DNA of 64,000 nucleotides from an uncultured Moraxella sp. (lineage in GTDB: Bacteria > Pseudomonadota > Gammaproteobacteria > Pseudomonadales > Moraxellaceae), in assembly GCA_943908425.1 (NCBI GenBank), contig CALTTC010000003.1, positions 1-64,000 of the forward strand. Direction: 5' to 3'. The translations under genes and the position numbers were made by a program. The notes under the pieces were generated by a model, which did not search any database, was not told the origin of the DNA, and was given only the letters and a program-made list of their open reading frames with translations. Below are positions 35,430 through 45,782 of this stretch, piece after piece (the first letter of the stretch is position 1; every line of letters begins with the position of its first letter).

Positions 35430-36542
35430 TCACTTTATCCGCAAAATCTCATTGGCACGTTTTTTTTCTTGTAATTTGACTCGCTCACGCACCATCGCTT
35501 CTATTTCATCAACCAATTTTGTCGTATCTATCAAATGACTTTTATCGCCATTTTTATAAACCAAACTTTTAGGGCTTGCCCCTACCACGCCAATATCCGC
35601 TTCTTTGGCTTCACCGGGTCCATTGACTTTACAACCAATCACCGACACGTCCATTGGCTCTCTAATGTCTTCAAGGCGTGCTTCAAGTTCGTTCATCACT
35701 TTAATCACGTCAAATTCTTGTCGGCTACAGCTTGGGCAAGCGATAAAATTGACCCCATTGGAGCGAATACCAAGCGATTTTAAAATATCAAAGCCAATTT
35801 TTATCTCGTCTTCTGGCGGTGATGCCAGCGATATACGCATTGTATCGCCAATGCCTTCAAGCAATAAACCACCCAAAGCAATGGCGGATTTGACTGTGCC
35901 TGTACGATATACCCCTGCTTCGGTAACGCCCAAATGCAAGGGATTGTCAATTTGGGCAGAGATCAGCCGATAAGCATCAAGGGTTAAAAAAACGTTGCTG
36001 GCTTTCACAGAAATTTTAAATTCGTGAAAATTTAATTTATCCAAAATATCAATATGTCGCAGTGCCGATTCTAGCATTGCCTGCCCTGTTGGCTCGCCAT
36101 ATTTTTTTTGTAAATCTTTTTCTAGCGAACCTGCATTGACCCCAATTCGCATACTAATGCCGTGATGGCGAGCGGCAGCGATAACTTCACGCACTTTTTG
36201 TTCATTGCCAATATTACCAGGGTTAATGCGTAAGCAATCCGCCCCTGCTTCTGCCACAGCAATAGCGATTTTATGGTCAAAATGCACATCGGCAACCAAT
36301 GGCACGGTTACTTGTTTTTTGATGTCGGCAAAAGCCTGCACGCTGTCCATTGTGGGCGTGGATACCCGCATAAAATCTGCCCCTGCCGCCACGCATCGCT
36401 CAATTTGAGCAACGGTTGCTGCCACATCACAAGTTTCGGTGTTGGTCATACTTTGCACACTAATCGGGGCATCACCGCCCACGGCAACTTGACCAACGTA
36501 GATTTTGCGTGTAGCACGGCGGTTGATTGGGTTGTGGCTCAT
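35430..36542 (-). CDS. ispG: (E)-4-hydroxy-3-methylbut-2-enyl-diphosphate synthase IspG (GcpE)
   Basis: Fe-S enzyme of the MEP isoprenoid pathway. The 370-residue protein starts with a TIM-barrel (VQSMTNTETCDV) and has the [4Fe-4S] ligands in ACPSCSRQEFD near residue 265 and VIGCKVNGPGEAKEADIG near residue 305. Usual length. It is between rodZ and the HrgA-like gene on the minus strand, in the conserved pilF-rodZ-ispG-hisS order. Confidence 0.97.
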   Translation of the reverse strand: MSHNPINRRATRKIYVGQVAVGGDAPISVQSMTNTETCDVAATVAQIERCVAAGADFMRVSTPTMDSVQAFADIKKQVTVPLVADVHFDHKIAIAVAEAGADCLRINPGNIGNEQKVREVIAAARHHGISMRIGVNAGSLEKDLQKKYGEPTGQAMLESALRHIDILDKLNFHEFKISVKASNVFLTLDAYRLISAQIDNPLHLGVTEAGVYRTGTVKSAIALGGLLLEGIGDTMRISLASPPEDEIKIGFDILKSLGIRSNGVNFIACPSCSRQEFDVIKVMNELEARLEDIREPMDVSVIGCKVNGPGEAKEADIGVVGASPKSLVYKNGDKSHLIDTTKLVDEIEAMVRERVKLQEKKRANEILRIK

Positions 36543-36613
36543 ACTAAAGCTCGCTCATATATTTTGCTCAACATTCACTAAAATAGTGTTTACTCAACGT
36601 TCTATTTAGCACA

Positions 36614-37507
36614 CTATTGCAAGGTTAAGACTGCTTTGTTACCCTGACGATGCTCGCTCAAATCCACCTTTTGATGATTAAAGCTCAAATCCACTTTATC
36701 AGGGTCAGCAATTTCAACACTAAAAGGCGACTGTCCGGTGATTTGATAACCACCGCGATTTTGATTGCCGTCCATTAGCACCGCCCCTTTACCATCTTTA
36801 ACCGTAATCGTGGTAGGCTCTTTGACCCAAAAATCCACAATGCCGTTCGTTATAACTTCTCCTGTTGCCAATGCCGAGCCTGTCGCACCTAATGCCGAGC
36901 CACTACTCGCCACCGCCGCCCCTTGGGCTTGTTCAGCGGGACTTAGGCTATCACTCACCACTGCCGTTTGGGTTATATCGCTATTTTTTTTAGCACCGCT
37001 AATCATTTTTAAGATTGCCACGCCAAAAACCAGCACCGCAATAATCCCAGCAATGAGCCCAAAGTTAATACGAATCTTGCGTGAGCCACCACGTTCCACT
37101 GTGTTACCAATTTTTTGTAACGGCTTAATCACCTCTTCTTTTATAGGGTGTCCTGCCTCAAAACGGCGCACCATCTCATCGCCATCTAAGCCAACAAAGC
37201 GGGCATAGTTATAAACAAAACCGCGAGCAAATGCCTTTGGGGGCAAGCCGTCATAATTTTCCTCTTCCATCGCCTGCACGTGGCGTTTTAAGATATTTAA
37301 TTCACGCGCCACATCATCTATTGAGAGCACTTTCTGTTTGCGCGCTTTGCTTAATTCACTGCCAAAAGGCATAGTAACAGGCGCTGTCAAGACAACTTCT
37401 TTTACGCCATTGTTTGTCTCTGCTATGGTGTCTGTCTTTGGGGTTTGCTGATTCACCGAATCGGTGTTGGTTGGTTCACTCACAAAAATCTCTCTTTTTT
37501 GGTGCAT
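36614..37507 (-). CDS. rodZ: RodZ-like cytoskeletal membrane protein
   Basis: Links the MreB cytoskeleton to the elongasome. In 297 residues: a Cro-type helix-turn-helix domain (about 50-115, with SIDDVARELNILKRHVQAMEE), a membrane helix (about 158-178, GLIAGIIAVLVFGVAILKMI) and a periplasmic DUF4115-like domain at the end. Start is uncertain: ATG 37507 is listed, but an in-frame GTG at 37483 has GAGAG six bases upstream and may be the true start (289 residues). Located between pilF and ispG as is usual. Confidence 0.9.
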   Translation of the reverse strand: MHQKREIFVSEPTNTDSVNQQTPKTDTIAETNNGVKEVVLTAPVTMPFGSELSKARKQKVLSIDDVARELNILKRHVQAMEEENYDGLPPKAFARGFVYNYARFVGLDGDEMVRRFEAGHPIKEEVIKPLQKIGNTVERGGSRKIRINFGLIAGIIAVLVFGVAILKMISGAKKNSDITQTAVVSDSLSPAEQAQGAAVASSGSALGATGSALATGEVITNGIVDFWVKEPTTITVKDGKGAVLMDGNQNRGGYQITGQSPFSVEIADPDKVDLSFNHQKVDLSEHRQGNKAVLTLQ

Positions 37508-37543
37508 TACTATGTTGACGCACTTGCCTATCTTAGTGCATTG

Positions 37544-38374
37544 CTACAAGGGTTGATTGGGGTTTTTTAGCCACGTTTTTAGGCGTTTGGCTTCATCGCT
37601 TAGTGGATATTGCGACAGCAATTTTTGCGCTTGGGTTTGCTTGACGCGCTCATTGCCTTCTGCCACAGCGATTTGGATACTTTGGAGCAAGATGGTAGGT
37701 GGCAAGGGCGTATTGCCGTACATCGCGTTAATCTCGCCAAGCAATTGTTTGGCAAGCACGGTGTTATTATCTTGCAAATACATATCAATCAATTCTGTAC
37801 GCGCCTTAATACTGCCAGTATTAGCATCGATTGCGCGCATAAAAGCGCTTTTGGCGGCATCGCGATTGCCAAGCTTAAGATAGACGACCCCAAGGTTTTC
37901 TAAAGCACGGGTTCGCCCCTCATACCCAAGGGCTGCACCAGCAATCTCAAACTGCTGTACCGCTTCTTGATTTTTACCCATCAGCGATAAATACACGCCA
38001 TAATTGTTGCGTGCCTGCATAAGATTGGGGTCTAGCGCCACCGCTTTTTTAAAAAATTCTTCTGCGCGCACAAGATTGGCATTACTGCCTTCGGTCTGCA
38101 AGAGCACGCCCATCATATCATAAGCTGGGGCATAGCGATTATCCGCCTTTAGCGCCATTTCTAGCTGGTTTTTGGCAATATCCAATTGACGTGCCTTAAT
38201 ATGCTGGGCGGCAAGCGATGTACGCGTTTTAGCGACTTCTTCTTTATCATAAACGCGATTTTCTGGGGCGACACCTTGGTAGTTATTGCTCAAGGGGGCA
38301 TCAGGGGTGCTTTGACAGCCTGCCAACAAAATTAGCATAAGTCCACAAGCGCCCAGTTTGGCATAGCCAAGCAT
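37544..38374 (-). CDS. pilF: Type IV pilus biogenesis lipoprotein PilF/PilW
   Basis: Outer-membrane pilotin-type lipoprotein needed for type IV pilus secretin assembly. The protein has a signal peptide with lipobox LLAGC (Cys20 of the 276-residue product) and about six TPR motifs, including ARQLDIAKNQLEMALKAD, AEEFFKKAVALDPNLMQARN and AKSAFMRAIDA. The start is set at ATG 38374, six bases after GGAG. A longer in-frame start at 38476 would place 34 extra residues before the signal peptide. It implies that the organism makes type IV pili. Confidence 0.92.
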   Translation of the reverse strand: MLGYAKLGACGLMLILLAGCQSTPDAPLSNNYQGVAPENRVYDKEEVAKTRTSLAAQHIKARQLDIAKNQLEMALKADNRYAPAYDMMGVLLQTEGSNANLVRAEEFFKKAVALDPNLMQARNNYGVYLSLMGKNQEAVQQFEIAGAALGYEGRTRALENLGVVYLKLGNRDAAKSAFMRAIDANTGSIKARTELIDMYLQDNNTVLAKQLLGEINAMYGNTPLPPTILLQSIQIAVAEGNERVKQTQAQKLLSQYPLSDEAKRLKTWLKNPNQPL

Positions 38375-38468
38375 AAGCATCTCCACAGTTAAAATTTGCC
38401 TATTGTAACAACTCTTGGACGGTTTGCCAACTTTAATTCGCCCATGCTGGCAGTCGCCCAAATACCGC

Positions 38469-39716
38469 TCATTCACTGGGGTCTTTTATGCTGACGCTTG
38501 TTGTCTGTATTTTGGCTTGCCACTGCTTTGACCGCCGTGTCCTGTCTGCCACTTGCCCAACTAATTGCCCACAAGCAGCGTCAATATCATCGCCCCGAGT
38601 TTGGCGAATGGTGCAAACAAACCCCGCTTTGGTTAAAATATGGCTAAAAGCGTGAATGCGGTTGTTGCTTGAACGCTCATAAGGGGCGTGGGGAAAAGGA
38701 TTAAACGGAATTAAGTTAATTTTGCTTGGCAAATCTTTTAATAATGCGACGAGTTCATTAGCGTGCTTATCGCTGTCATTGACATCTTTTAGCATCACAT
38801 ATTCTATTGTAACGTGCTTTTTGTGGCTTGGATTGGCATTGATAAAGTGGCGAGCAGCGTCCATCAAGGCGTGCAAGGGGTATTTTTTGTTAATCGGCAC
38901 AAGCTCATTACGCAGTTCATCATTGGGGGCGTGCAAGCTAATCGCCAACGCCACGTCAATATCATTGGCAAGCTCATACATTTTTGGCACAACCCCAGAC
39001 GTGGAAAGCGTAACACGGCGTTTGGACAGCCCATAAGCATTATCATCAAGCATAAGCGACATACTATTGACCACAGGGGTATAATTTAATAACGGCTCGC
39101 CCATACCCATCATCACCACGTTGGTTACCCGATTTTCACGCTCGGCAATCGGCACGCCGTCCATAAATGACTGATTGGCAACCCACAACTGACCGATAAT
39201 CTCGCTAGCACTCAAATCTCGCTCAAAGCCTTGCTTGCCTGTGCTACAAAACGAACAATCCAACGCACAGCCCACTTGACTTGAAATACACAAGGTTTTG
39301 CGTCCATATTGCTTGCCATCGTCAGCAGGGATAAGCACTGTCTCAACCAGCGACCCGCCTGCCACTTCAAAAACCCATTTTCTGGTGCCGTCATCGCTAA
39401 ATTGCTTAAATTTCACCGTTGGGGGCGTAATTACTGCCACGTCATTTAAAGTTTGTTGCAATTTTTTGGGCAAATTGCTCATCAAAAAAAAGTCAGTAAC
39501 GCCAAACTGATATATCCACTTCATCACTTGCACTGCCCGAAATGACTTTTCGCCAATGCTTGCAAAAAATGCTTGTAGCTCTTGTTTGGACAGTCCCAAT
39601 AAGTTGGTTTTTTGGGGTGCTGTCTCTAATAGCTGTACGCTAATTTTACTGGGATTGGCATTTGGCTTAGCGCTTGGCAAATCGGTTTTATTGGCGATGG
39701 TGGGCGGATTTGGCAT
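38469..39716 (-). CDS. rlmN: Dual-specificity 23S rRNA/tRNA methyltransferase RlmN
   Basis: Radical-SAM enzyme that methylates A2503 of 23S rRNA and A37 of some tRNAs at C2. The 415-residue protein has the CALDCSFC cluster motif near residue 150, VVMMGMGEPLLNY near residue 200 and the conserved catalytic cysteine region CTIRQTRGDDIDAACGQL near residue 375. The N-terminus carries a roughly 35-residue polar extension before LLGLSKQELQAFF. It is first of the rlmN-pilF-rodZ-ispG run. Confidence 0.96.
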   Translation of the reverse strand: MPNPPTIANKTDLPSAKPNANPSKISVQLLETAPQKTNLLGLSKQELQAFFASIGEKSFRAVQVMKWIYQFGVTDFFLMSNLPKKLQQTLNDVAVITPPTVKFKQFSDDGTRKWVFEVAGGSLVETVLIPADDGKQYGRKTLCISSQVGCALDCSFCSTGKQGFERDLSASEIIGQLWVANQSFMDGVPIAERENRVTNVVMMGMGEPLLNYTPVVNSMSLMLDDNAYGLSKRRVTLSTSGVVPKMYELANDIDVALAISLHAPNDELRNELVPINKKYPLHALMDAARHFINANPSHKKHVTIEYVMLKDVNDSDKHANELVALLKDLPSKINLIPFNPFPHAPYERSSNNRIHAFSHILTKAGFVCTIRQTRGDDIDAACGQLVGQVADRTRRSKQWQAKIQTTSVSIKDPSE

Positions 39717-39937
39717 AACAATTTAAGATAAATAATAAAAACCCATTATACAAAACTTTACTACAAAAGGCTATGCCTAGCCGACAGCGAATTCGTGCCA
39801 TCAATCCGCAAAATATCGGTAATAAACCCCCTGTAAAATATTACAAAACAAGCGTAAACTATTTTGTTACACCCCTAGCATTTTTGCAAAAATTTGTTAC
39901 AATACGTCCTAATAACCACTATTTTTACGACCAAACA

Positions 39938-40354
39938 ATGGACATCAAAAAAATTCGTGAACTCATTGAGTTAATGCAAGAAAAAGAATTAACCAGCCTT
40001 GAAGTTGGCATAAAGGACAATTATGTCAAATTGTCTCGTGGTGGCAATGTCCAATTCGTCAATTCCACCCCCCAACAAGTCGCAAGCGACACACCCGCCC
40101 CTGTTGCCACGCCCACTGGCAAATTAGAGCTTTCGCCAATGGTGGGGGTGTTTTATTCTGCCCCCAGTCCCAACGACCCCCCCTTTGTCAAAGTGGGTAT
40201 GAGTGTTCAAAAAGGCGACCAGCTTGGCATTATTGAAGCAATGAAAATTATGAATCCGCTAGAGGCTAGCCAAGATGGCATTATTGAAGAGATTTTGGTC
40301 AAAAACGGCGAGGTCGTGCAATTTGGACAAGCGGTTATCCGCTACAAATCTTAA
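39938..40354 (+). CDS. accB: Biotin carboxyl carrier protein of acetyl-CoA carboxylase
   Basis: Carries CO2 on biotin between AccC and the carboxyltransferase, the first step of fatty-acid synthesis. The 138-residue protein begins MDIKKIRELIELMQE, has a Thr/Pro-rich linker and ends with a biotinyl domain with the acceptor lysine in IIEAMKIMN (the EAMKM site with Ile replacing Met). Start set at ATG 39938; an in-frame start at 39773 would add 55 unrelated residues. accC follows eight bases later. Confidence 0.95.
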   Translation: MDIKKIRELIELMQEKELTSLEVGIKDNYVKLSRGGNVQFVNSTPQQVASDTPAPVATPTGKLELSPMVGVFYSAPSPNDPPFVKVGMSVQKGDQLGIIEAMKIMNPLEASQDGIIEEILVKNGEVVQFGQAVIRYKS

Positions 40355-40362
40355 GGGTTGTT

Positions 40363-41703
40363 ATGATTAAAAAGCTACTCATTGCCAACCGTGGCGAGAT
40401 TGCCTTGCGTATCGTGCGTGCCTGCAAACAGCTTGGCATTAGTACCGTTGGGGTGTACTCTACCGCCGATAAAGAGCTGATGCACCTAAAATTTGTTGAT
40501 GAAGCCGTCTGTATTGGCAATGCCCCAAGCACCCAAAGCTATTTGGACGTTAGCCGTATTATTGCTGCCGCTGAAATCACAGGGGCGGACGCCATTCACC
40601 CAGGCTATGGCTTTTTGTCCGAAAATGCCAATTTTGCCGAAGCCATTGAAGAAGCTGGCCTGACATTTGTTGGTCCACACCCTGACCACATTCGCCTAAT
40701 GGGCAATAAAGTCTCCGCCATTAACGCAATGAAAACCGCTGGCGTGCCAACGGTGCCGGGGTCGGTTGGCGTGGTTGACATTCATAATGCTGAAGAGCAA
40801 GCACGCAACATTGGTTTTCCGCTTATCGTCAAAGCAGCGGCAGGGGGCGGTGGACGGGGTATGCGAGTGGTTGAAACCTTTGAGCAATTATTGCCCCAAG
40901 TAACTGCCGCCAAATCTGAAGCCCTATCCGCCTTTGGTGATGATACGGTGTATATGGAGCGGTTTTTAAAAAATCCCCGCCACGTTGAAGTGCAAGTTTT
41001 GGGCGATGGCGATGGCAACGCCCTGCATTTATTTGACCGTGATTGCTCCCTACAGCGTCGTCATCAAAAAGTGCTAGAAGAAGCCCCTGCCCCTGATATT
41101 CCTGATGATGTGCGTAGCCCAATTTTGGCAGCGTGTGTGCGAGCGTGCGAGCAAATTGGCTATCGGGGGGCAGGCACGTTTGAGTTTTTGTATGAAGATG
41201 GGCAATTTTTCTTTATTGAAATGAACACTCGTGTCCAAGTAGAGCACCCTGTTACCGAGATGATTACTGGCATTGATATTGTGGTAGAACAATTAAAAAT
41301 CGCCGCAGGCTACGGCTTATCTTACCATCAAGATGAAATTGCCATTCGTGGACACGCCATTGAATGCCGTATCAATGCCGAAGACCCAAAAACCTTTATG
41401 CCCTCACCTGGCACCATCACACGGCTATTCACCCCAAGCGGTTCAGGGGTGCGATTTGACAGCCATTTGTACACAGGCTACACCATTCCAAGTTATTATG
41501 ATTCGCTCATTGGCAAGCTTATTTGCCACGCTCAAACACGTAGACAAGCCATCGCCAAGGCTGTCCACGCCCTAGACGAGCTTATCATTGAAGGCATAAA
41601 AACCAATATTCCTTTGCACCGTGATGTGATTTTATCCGATGATGATTTTAATGAAGAAGCACAAAATATTCATTATTTGGAGAGTTTTTTGTTGAAGCGA
41701 TAA
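40363..41703 (+). CDS. accC: Biotin carboxylase subunit of acetyl-CoA carboxylase
   Basis: ATP-grasp enzyme that carboxylates biotin on AccB. In 446 residues: IANRGEIALRIVRACK near the start, HPGYGFLSEN near residue 76, GGGGRGMRV in the ATP loop and FIEMNTRVQVEHPVTEMITGID with the catalytic residues. Length and order are as in E. coli AccC. Starts eight bases after accB. Confidence 0.97.
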   Translation: MIKKLLIANRGEIALRIVRACKQLGISTVGVYSTADKELMHLKFVDEAVCIGNAPSTQSYLDVSRIIAAAEITGADAIHPGYGFLSENANFAEAIEEAGLTFVGPHPDHIRLMGNKVSAINAMKTAGVPTVPGSVGVVDIHNAEEQARNIGFPLIVKAAAGGGGRGMRVVETFEQLLPQVTAAKSEALSAFGDDTVYMERFLKNPRHVEVQVLGDGDGNALHLFDRDCSLQRRHQKVLEEAPAPDIPDDVRSPILAACVRACEQIGYRGAGTFEFLYEDGQFFFIEMNTRVQVEHPVTEMITGIDIVVEQLKIAAGYGLSYHQDEIAIRGHAIECRINAEDPKTFMPSPGTITRLFTPSGSGVRFDSHLYTGYTIPSYYDSLIGKLICHAQTRRQAIAKAVHALDELIIEGIKTNIPLHRDVILSDDDFNEEAQNIHYLESFLLKR

Positions 41704-41897
41704 CACTTAATAACATTAAGGCGATTTTCCCAGTAAATCAAAGCGGTATATTTATCAAATAAATACACCAATCCTATAGATACCGCTGTTGCTAGGCAAG
41801 TAAATTCATCATCAAAAAAAACAGCTTGATTAGGTCAGGGTTTGTTTATCCAACAAAACATCATTGACACATTTTAGCAAAACAACTCATCAACCCA

Positions 41898-43412
41898 CTA
41901 TGCCGACGTCATATCCACCGATGTTCCCACCACTGTAACACCGCAAGCACGCTTAGCTTCGTGGCGAGCATTTTCAAGGGCGGTCAAATACTGCTCATCA
42001 ATATCCCCTGAGATATAATTGCCATCAAAAACAGAACAATCAAAACCATCTACCTTAGAATGCTTGGTATCTGAAACTGCCTCAACCAAATCCTCTAAAT
42101 CTTGAAATATCAAGCGGTCTGCCCCAATGATTTGACGCACCTCCTCCACCTCACGATTGTGGCTGATAAGCTCGCCCCGTGTTGGCATATCAATGCCATA
42201 GACGTTGGGGTAGCGTACAGGGGGAGCGGCACTGGCAAAAAAGACGTTTTTTGCTCCCGCATCTCTTGCCATCTGGATAATCTCTTGACAGGTTGTGCCA
42301 CGCACAATAGAATCATCAACCAACAGCACATTCTTGCCTTTAAATTCAAGTGGCACAGCGTTTAATTTTTGTCGCACACTTTTTTTACGCAAAGCTTGCC
42401 CTGGCATAATAAATGTCCGCCCAATGTAGCGATTTTTATTAAATCCTTCACGGTATTTGACATTTAGCTTGGCAGCAAGCTCCAGTGCCGATGTACGCGA
42501 TGTATCAGGAATGGGAATGACCACGTCAATGCCGTGATTATCGCCCCACGTTGCCAAGATATTTTGGGCAAGTTTTTCGCCCATACGCATTCTGGCACGA
42601 TACACCGATATGTTATCAATGATGGCATCGGGGCGCGCAAAATACACATATTCAAAAATACACGGGGTGTACTTGGCATTTTCTACACAGCGATGGCTAT
42701 AAAATTGATGATTTAAATCAATAAAAATCGCCTCACCTGGGGCAATATCTCGCACCACTGTAAATCCAAGCGATGTTAGAGCAATCGATTCTGACGCCAC
42801 CATATATTCCACGCCTTTATCAGTTTGTCTTGTGCCATAGATAAGTGGGCGGATACCATTTGGATCACGAAACGCTAGCAGTCCGTGTCCTGTAATCATC
42901 GCCACAACACCATATGCCCCTTGGCATCTGCGATACACCGCCTGTAAGGCAGAAAAAATCTCATCAGGGGACAGCTTGCCGTGAGAATAACCTTGTAATT
43001 CGTGAGCAAAAATATTTAATAACACTTCAGAGTCTGAGTCGGTATTTAAATGACGGCGATCGTCTTCATACAGCTCTTTGGCAAGCGTTTTGGCATTGGT
43101 CAGATTACCATTATGCGCAATGGCAATGCCATAAGGCGAATTAACATATAAAGGCTGAGCTTCGGCAGTGCTTGACGTGCCAGCGGTAGGATAGCGGACG
43201 TGTCCAATGCCCATATTCCCCACCAAATTTAGCATATGGTGATTTAAAAAGACATCACGCACCATACCATTGTCTTTACGCAAAAAAAATCTGCCGTTTT
43301 GCAAGGTAACAATTCCTGCAGCATCTTGTCCACGGTGCTGTAAAATCGTCAAACCATCATAAAGCATTTGATTGACGTTTTCAAACGCTGCAATACCCAC
43401 CACACCACACAT
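41898..43412 (-). CDS. purF: Amidophosphoribosyltransferase PurF
   Basis: First committed enzyme of purine synthesis: makes phosphoribosylamine from PRPP and glutamine. The 504-residue protein starts MCGVVGIA, so Cys1 after Met removal is the glutaminase nucleophile, as in E. coli (505 residues). The PRPP site is VLLVDDSIVRGTT. The start is set at ATG 43412; a longer in-frame start at 43475 would hide the nucleophile. cvpA lies 94 bases upstream on the same strand. Confidence 0.97.
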   Translation of the reverse strand: MCGVVGIAAFENVNQMLYDGLTILQHRGQDAAGIVTLQNGRFFLRKDNGMVRDVFLNHHMLNLVGNMGIGHVRYPTAGTSSTAEAQPLYVNSPYGIAIAHNGNLTNAKTLAKELYEDDRRHLNTDSDSEVLLNIFAHELQGYSHGKLSPDEIFSALQAVYRRCQGAYGVVAMITGHGLLAFRDPNGIRPLIYGTRQTDKGVEYMVASESIALTSLGFTVVRDIAPGEAIFIDLNHQFYSHRCVENAKYTPCIFEYVYFARPDAIIDNISVYRARMRMGEKLAQNILATWGDNHGIDVVIPIPDTSRTSALELAAKLNVKYREGFNKNRYIGRTFIMPGQALRKKSVRQKLNAVPLEFKGKNVLLVDDSIVRGTTCQEIIQMARDAGAKNVFFASAAPPVRYPNVYGIDMPTRGELISHNREVEEVRQIIGADRLIFQDLEDLVEAVSDTKHSKVDGFDCSVFDGNYISGDIDEQYLTALENARHEAKRACGVTVVGTSVDMTSA

Positions 43413-43506
43413 AAAACCCCCAAAATTCGGTAAAACCGCCACTATAATAGCAGTATTTATAAGCTTTTCAAGCAAAAATTATCAAAAAAAGCACTTAGTT
43501 TTAACA

Positions 43507-44004
43507 TCAAGGCTCATCAAGCACTTGCCATACCTCACCTGCACTTTTGGCAAGTAAAGTTTTTGCCATTGGCGCAAGGGGTAGCAGGTTCTGGGCAAGC
43601 AATGAACGCTCCCAAACAGCAAAATGGCTCAAAATAGGTGCGGTAAGCGACAGCACCACAAGCACCTTCAATAAACCCACGCCCGCCCCCAATACACCAC
43701 CAGCGATTTTGTCTAATAAATCCAGTTTTAAGGCTTTTAGTGCCTTACTAGAGACATAAACCAACAACTGCAAAAACACGAGCACCAATAAAAATACCAA
43801 TAAAAACGCCAACGCCAGCTGTAGCACCGGATTATCAGTCACGCTTGCTACTAGCGGTTGGGCACTGTGCGCCATTTTACTTGCCGTCACTAAGGCAATC
43901 AGCCACGACAAAAGCGCCAGTGCGGTTTTCATCGCCCCAGCACGAAAGCCCCGCCATAGCGACCCAAGCACCACTAGCGCAATGATAATATCTAAAATAC
44001 TCAA
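43507..44004 (-). CDS. cvpA: CvpA-family inner-membrane protein
   Basis: A 165-residue membrane protein with four helices and the start MSILDIIIALVVLGSLWRGFRAGAMK, typical of CvpA. It is linked to purF in most gammaproteobacteria and is needed for colicin V production or membrane stress resistance in E. coli. Co-transcribed with purF by position (94 bases). The molecular role is not settled. Confidence 0.9.
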   Translation of the reverse strand: MSILDIIIALVVLGSLWRGFRAGAMKTALALLSWLIALVTASKMAHSAQPLVASVTDNPVLQLALAFLLVFLLVLVFLQLLVYVSSKALKALKLDLLDKIAGGVLGAGVGLLKVLVVLSLTAPILSHFAVWERSLLAQNLLPLAPMAKTLLAKSAGEVWQVLDEP

Positions 44005-44038
44005 AGTTTTCGCCCCTTATATTTAGGCTTATCCGCTA

Positions 44039-45070
44039 TTATTGCAAGGCGTCTAAATAATTACCGACCGCGTTCACACACTCATCAATAAGCCCCGCCC
44101 CACGATAGACAAGCCCTGAATACAGCTGAATAGCACTTGCTCCTGCCTGCATTTTTTGTACCGCGGCTTTACCCGTATCAATACCCCCAACACCCAATAA
44201 ATCCACCTTACCAGCCAAACGGTCGTGAAATTTTTGCAATACTTCAGTGCTCTGATACTGCACAGGTCGCCCTGATAAGCCACCTGCCTCAGTCGCCTGC
44301 GGATAGTTTTCCACCCCTGTGCGCGCAAGGGTCGTATTGGTCGCAATCAGCCCATCAATATCAAAGGCAAGCACGTTTTTGGCAATTTCGTCAATTTGGT
44401 CATCGTCCAAATCTGGGGCGATTTTTAGGGCAATGGGCACATAAAACCCGTAGCTTGTCGCAAGACGGCTATGGCAATTTTTAACGCCTGACAACAAATG
44501 GGCAAGGGCATCACCGCTTTGTAAATCACGCAAATTTTTGGTATTGGGGCTTGAGATATTGACCGTAATATAACTAGCATAGGGATAGACGCGCTCTAGG
44601 CAGTAAATATAGTCATCCAAGGCATTTTCAACAGGCGTTGTGGCATTTTTACCAATGTTAATACCCAATACGCCTTTAAATTTGGCGCGCTTGATATTGT
44701 GAATAAGGGCGTTCACCCCTGCATTATTAAAGCCCATACGATTGATAATCGCGCCTGCTTTCGTTAGGCGAAACAAGCGTGGTTTATCGTTACCGGCTTG
44801 TGGTTTAGGGGTGATAGTACCCACTTCAATAAACCCAAAGCCCAAATTTGCAAGGGCGTCAATATATGCCCCATTTTTGTCAAGCCCTGCAGCAAGCCCG
44901 ACAGGATTGGGCAAATGCACCCCCATACAGGAGACTGGCAAATCTATATTGCTATGCGTAAGCCCCAGTAGCCCCACTTTATTGGCAGTGGACAAAAGAC
45001 GTAAAGTAACCTCGTGGGCGTGCTCTGGCTCAAGCAAAAATAAAGCCGGACGTAAAAGCGCATAGGACAT
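44039..45070 (-). CDS. pyrD: Dihydroorotate dehydrogenase (quinone), class 2
   Basis: Oxidises dihydroorotate to orotate using ubiquinone at the inner membrane (pyrimidine synthesis). The 343-residue protein has the FMN-binding GLAAGLDKNGAYIDALANLGFGFIEVG start and SRNTKNLRDLQSG-like NISSPNTKNLRDLQ near residue 170, with the class 2 catalytic serine region, and a short N-terminal helix for the membrane. Usual length 336. Confidence 0.96.
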   Translation of the reverse strand: MSYALLRPALFLLEPEHAHEVTLRLLSTANKVGLLGLTHSNIDLPVSCMGVHLPNPVGLAAGLDKNGAYIDALANLGFGFIEVGTITPKPQAGNDKPRLFRLTKAGAIINRMGFNNAGVNALIHNIKRAKFKGVLGINIGKNATTPVENALDDYIYCLERVYPYASYITVNISSPNTKNLRDLQSGDALAHLLSGVKNCHSRLATSYGFYVPIALKIAPDLDDDQIDEIAKNVLAFDIDGLIATNTTLARTGVENYPQATEAGGLSGRPVQYQSTEVLQKFHDRLAGKVDLLGVGGIDTGKAAVQKMQAGASAIQLYSGLVYRGAGLIDECVNAVGNYLDALQ

Positions 45071-45118
45071 GGATTCACCCCTAAAAATAACCAGTAAAAA
45101 CTAAGTAGCCACTATATG

Positions 45119-45595
45119 CTAAGGCGCAAAGCTCGTCACAAAGCTCATCTCACCAAGTAGTGGCGCACCATCTAGCACCCTTGCTTCAGCCAGCGCAAAG
45201 GCTTGGGGCGGCTCATCGGTCAAGAGCGCCACCATCTTCGCGATAATATTCATATGACAGACAACGACTACCACGCCATCATTGGCAAGCACCTCTTCGT
45301 CCATCATTGCCACAATCGCCTGTATGCCCCGCTTGGCATCATCTTCTGGCGTAATCGCCATACAACTATCTGGCAACTCACGTTTGCCTAGTGCCTGCCC
45401 GATAAGTGTCGCTGTCTGCTGGGCGCGCTTATAAGGGCTAGCAATTAGCTGTGTTGCCACATCTTCTTGCAAAAACTGCGTCAGCCACTGCCCTGTTGCC
45501 ATCGCCTGCGATTGCCCCAATGCCGATAATTGACGCTCGCTATCAGGCAACGTATATGCCCCTGCATCACCGTGGCGAATAAAAATTAGTTTCAT
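45119..45595 (-). CDS. sixA: Phosphohistidine phosphatase SixA
   Basis: Histidine-phosphatase superfamily enzyme that acts on phosphohistidine in ArcB-type kinases or PTS proteins. In 158 residues the catalytic histidine lies in FIRHGDAG (residues 5-12), with the QLIASPYKRAQQTA segment near residue 50 and the second histidine in VCHMNIIAKM. The family's short form is present. It lies 48 bases upstream of pyrD on the same strand. Confidence 0.92.
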   Translation of the reverse strand: MKLIFIRHGDAGAYTLPDSERQLSALGQSQAMATGQWLTQFLQEDVATQLIASPYKRAQQTATLIGQALGKRELPDSCMAITPEDDAKRGIQAIVAMMDEEVLANDGVVVVVCHMNIIAKMVALLTDEPPQAFALAEARVLDGAPLLGEMSFVTSFAP

Positions 45596-45782
45596 TACAT
45601 TTTCCTAATTAAATTTACGCTATATCACATTTACGCTATTTTACCGCAAATTAGCCATCATTTCATACCATATCCCAAAAACCACCAGCAAGCTTGCTTT
45701 TGGCTTGGCAATCCCACCCAAATAACTGACAAATCACTTTGTTTATTTAATCGTATAAAAGCGCTTGCGTTTTTGCGTAAGA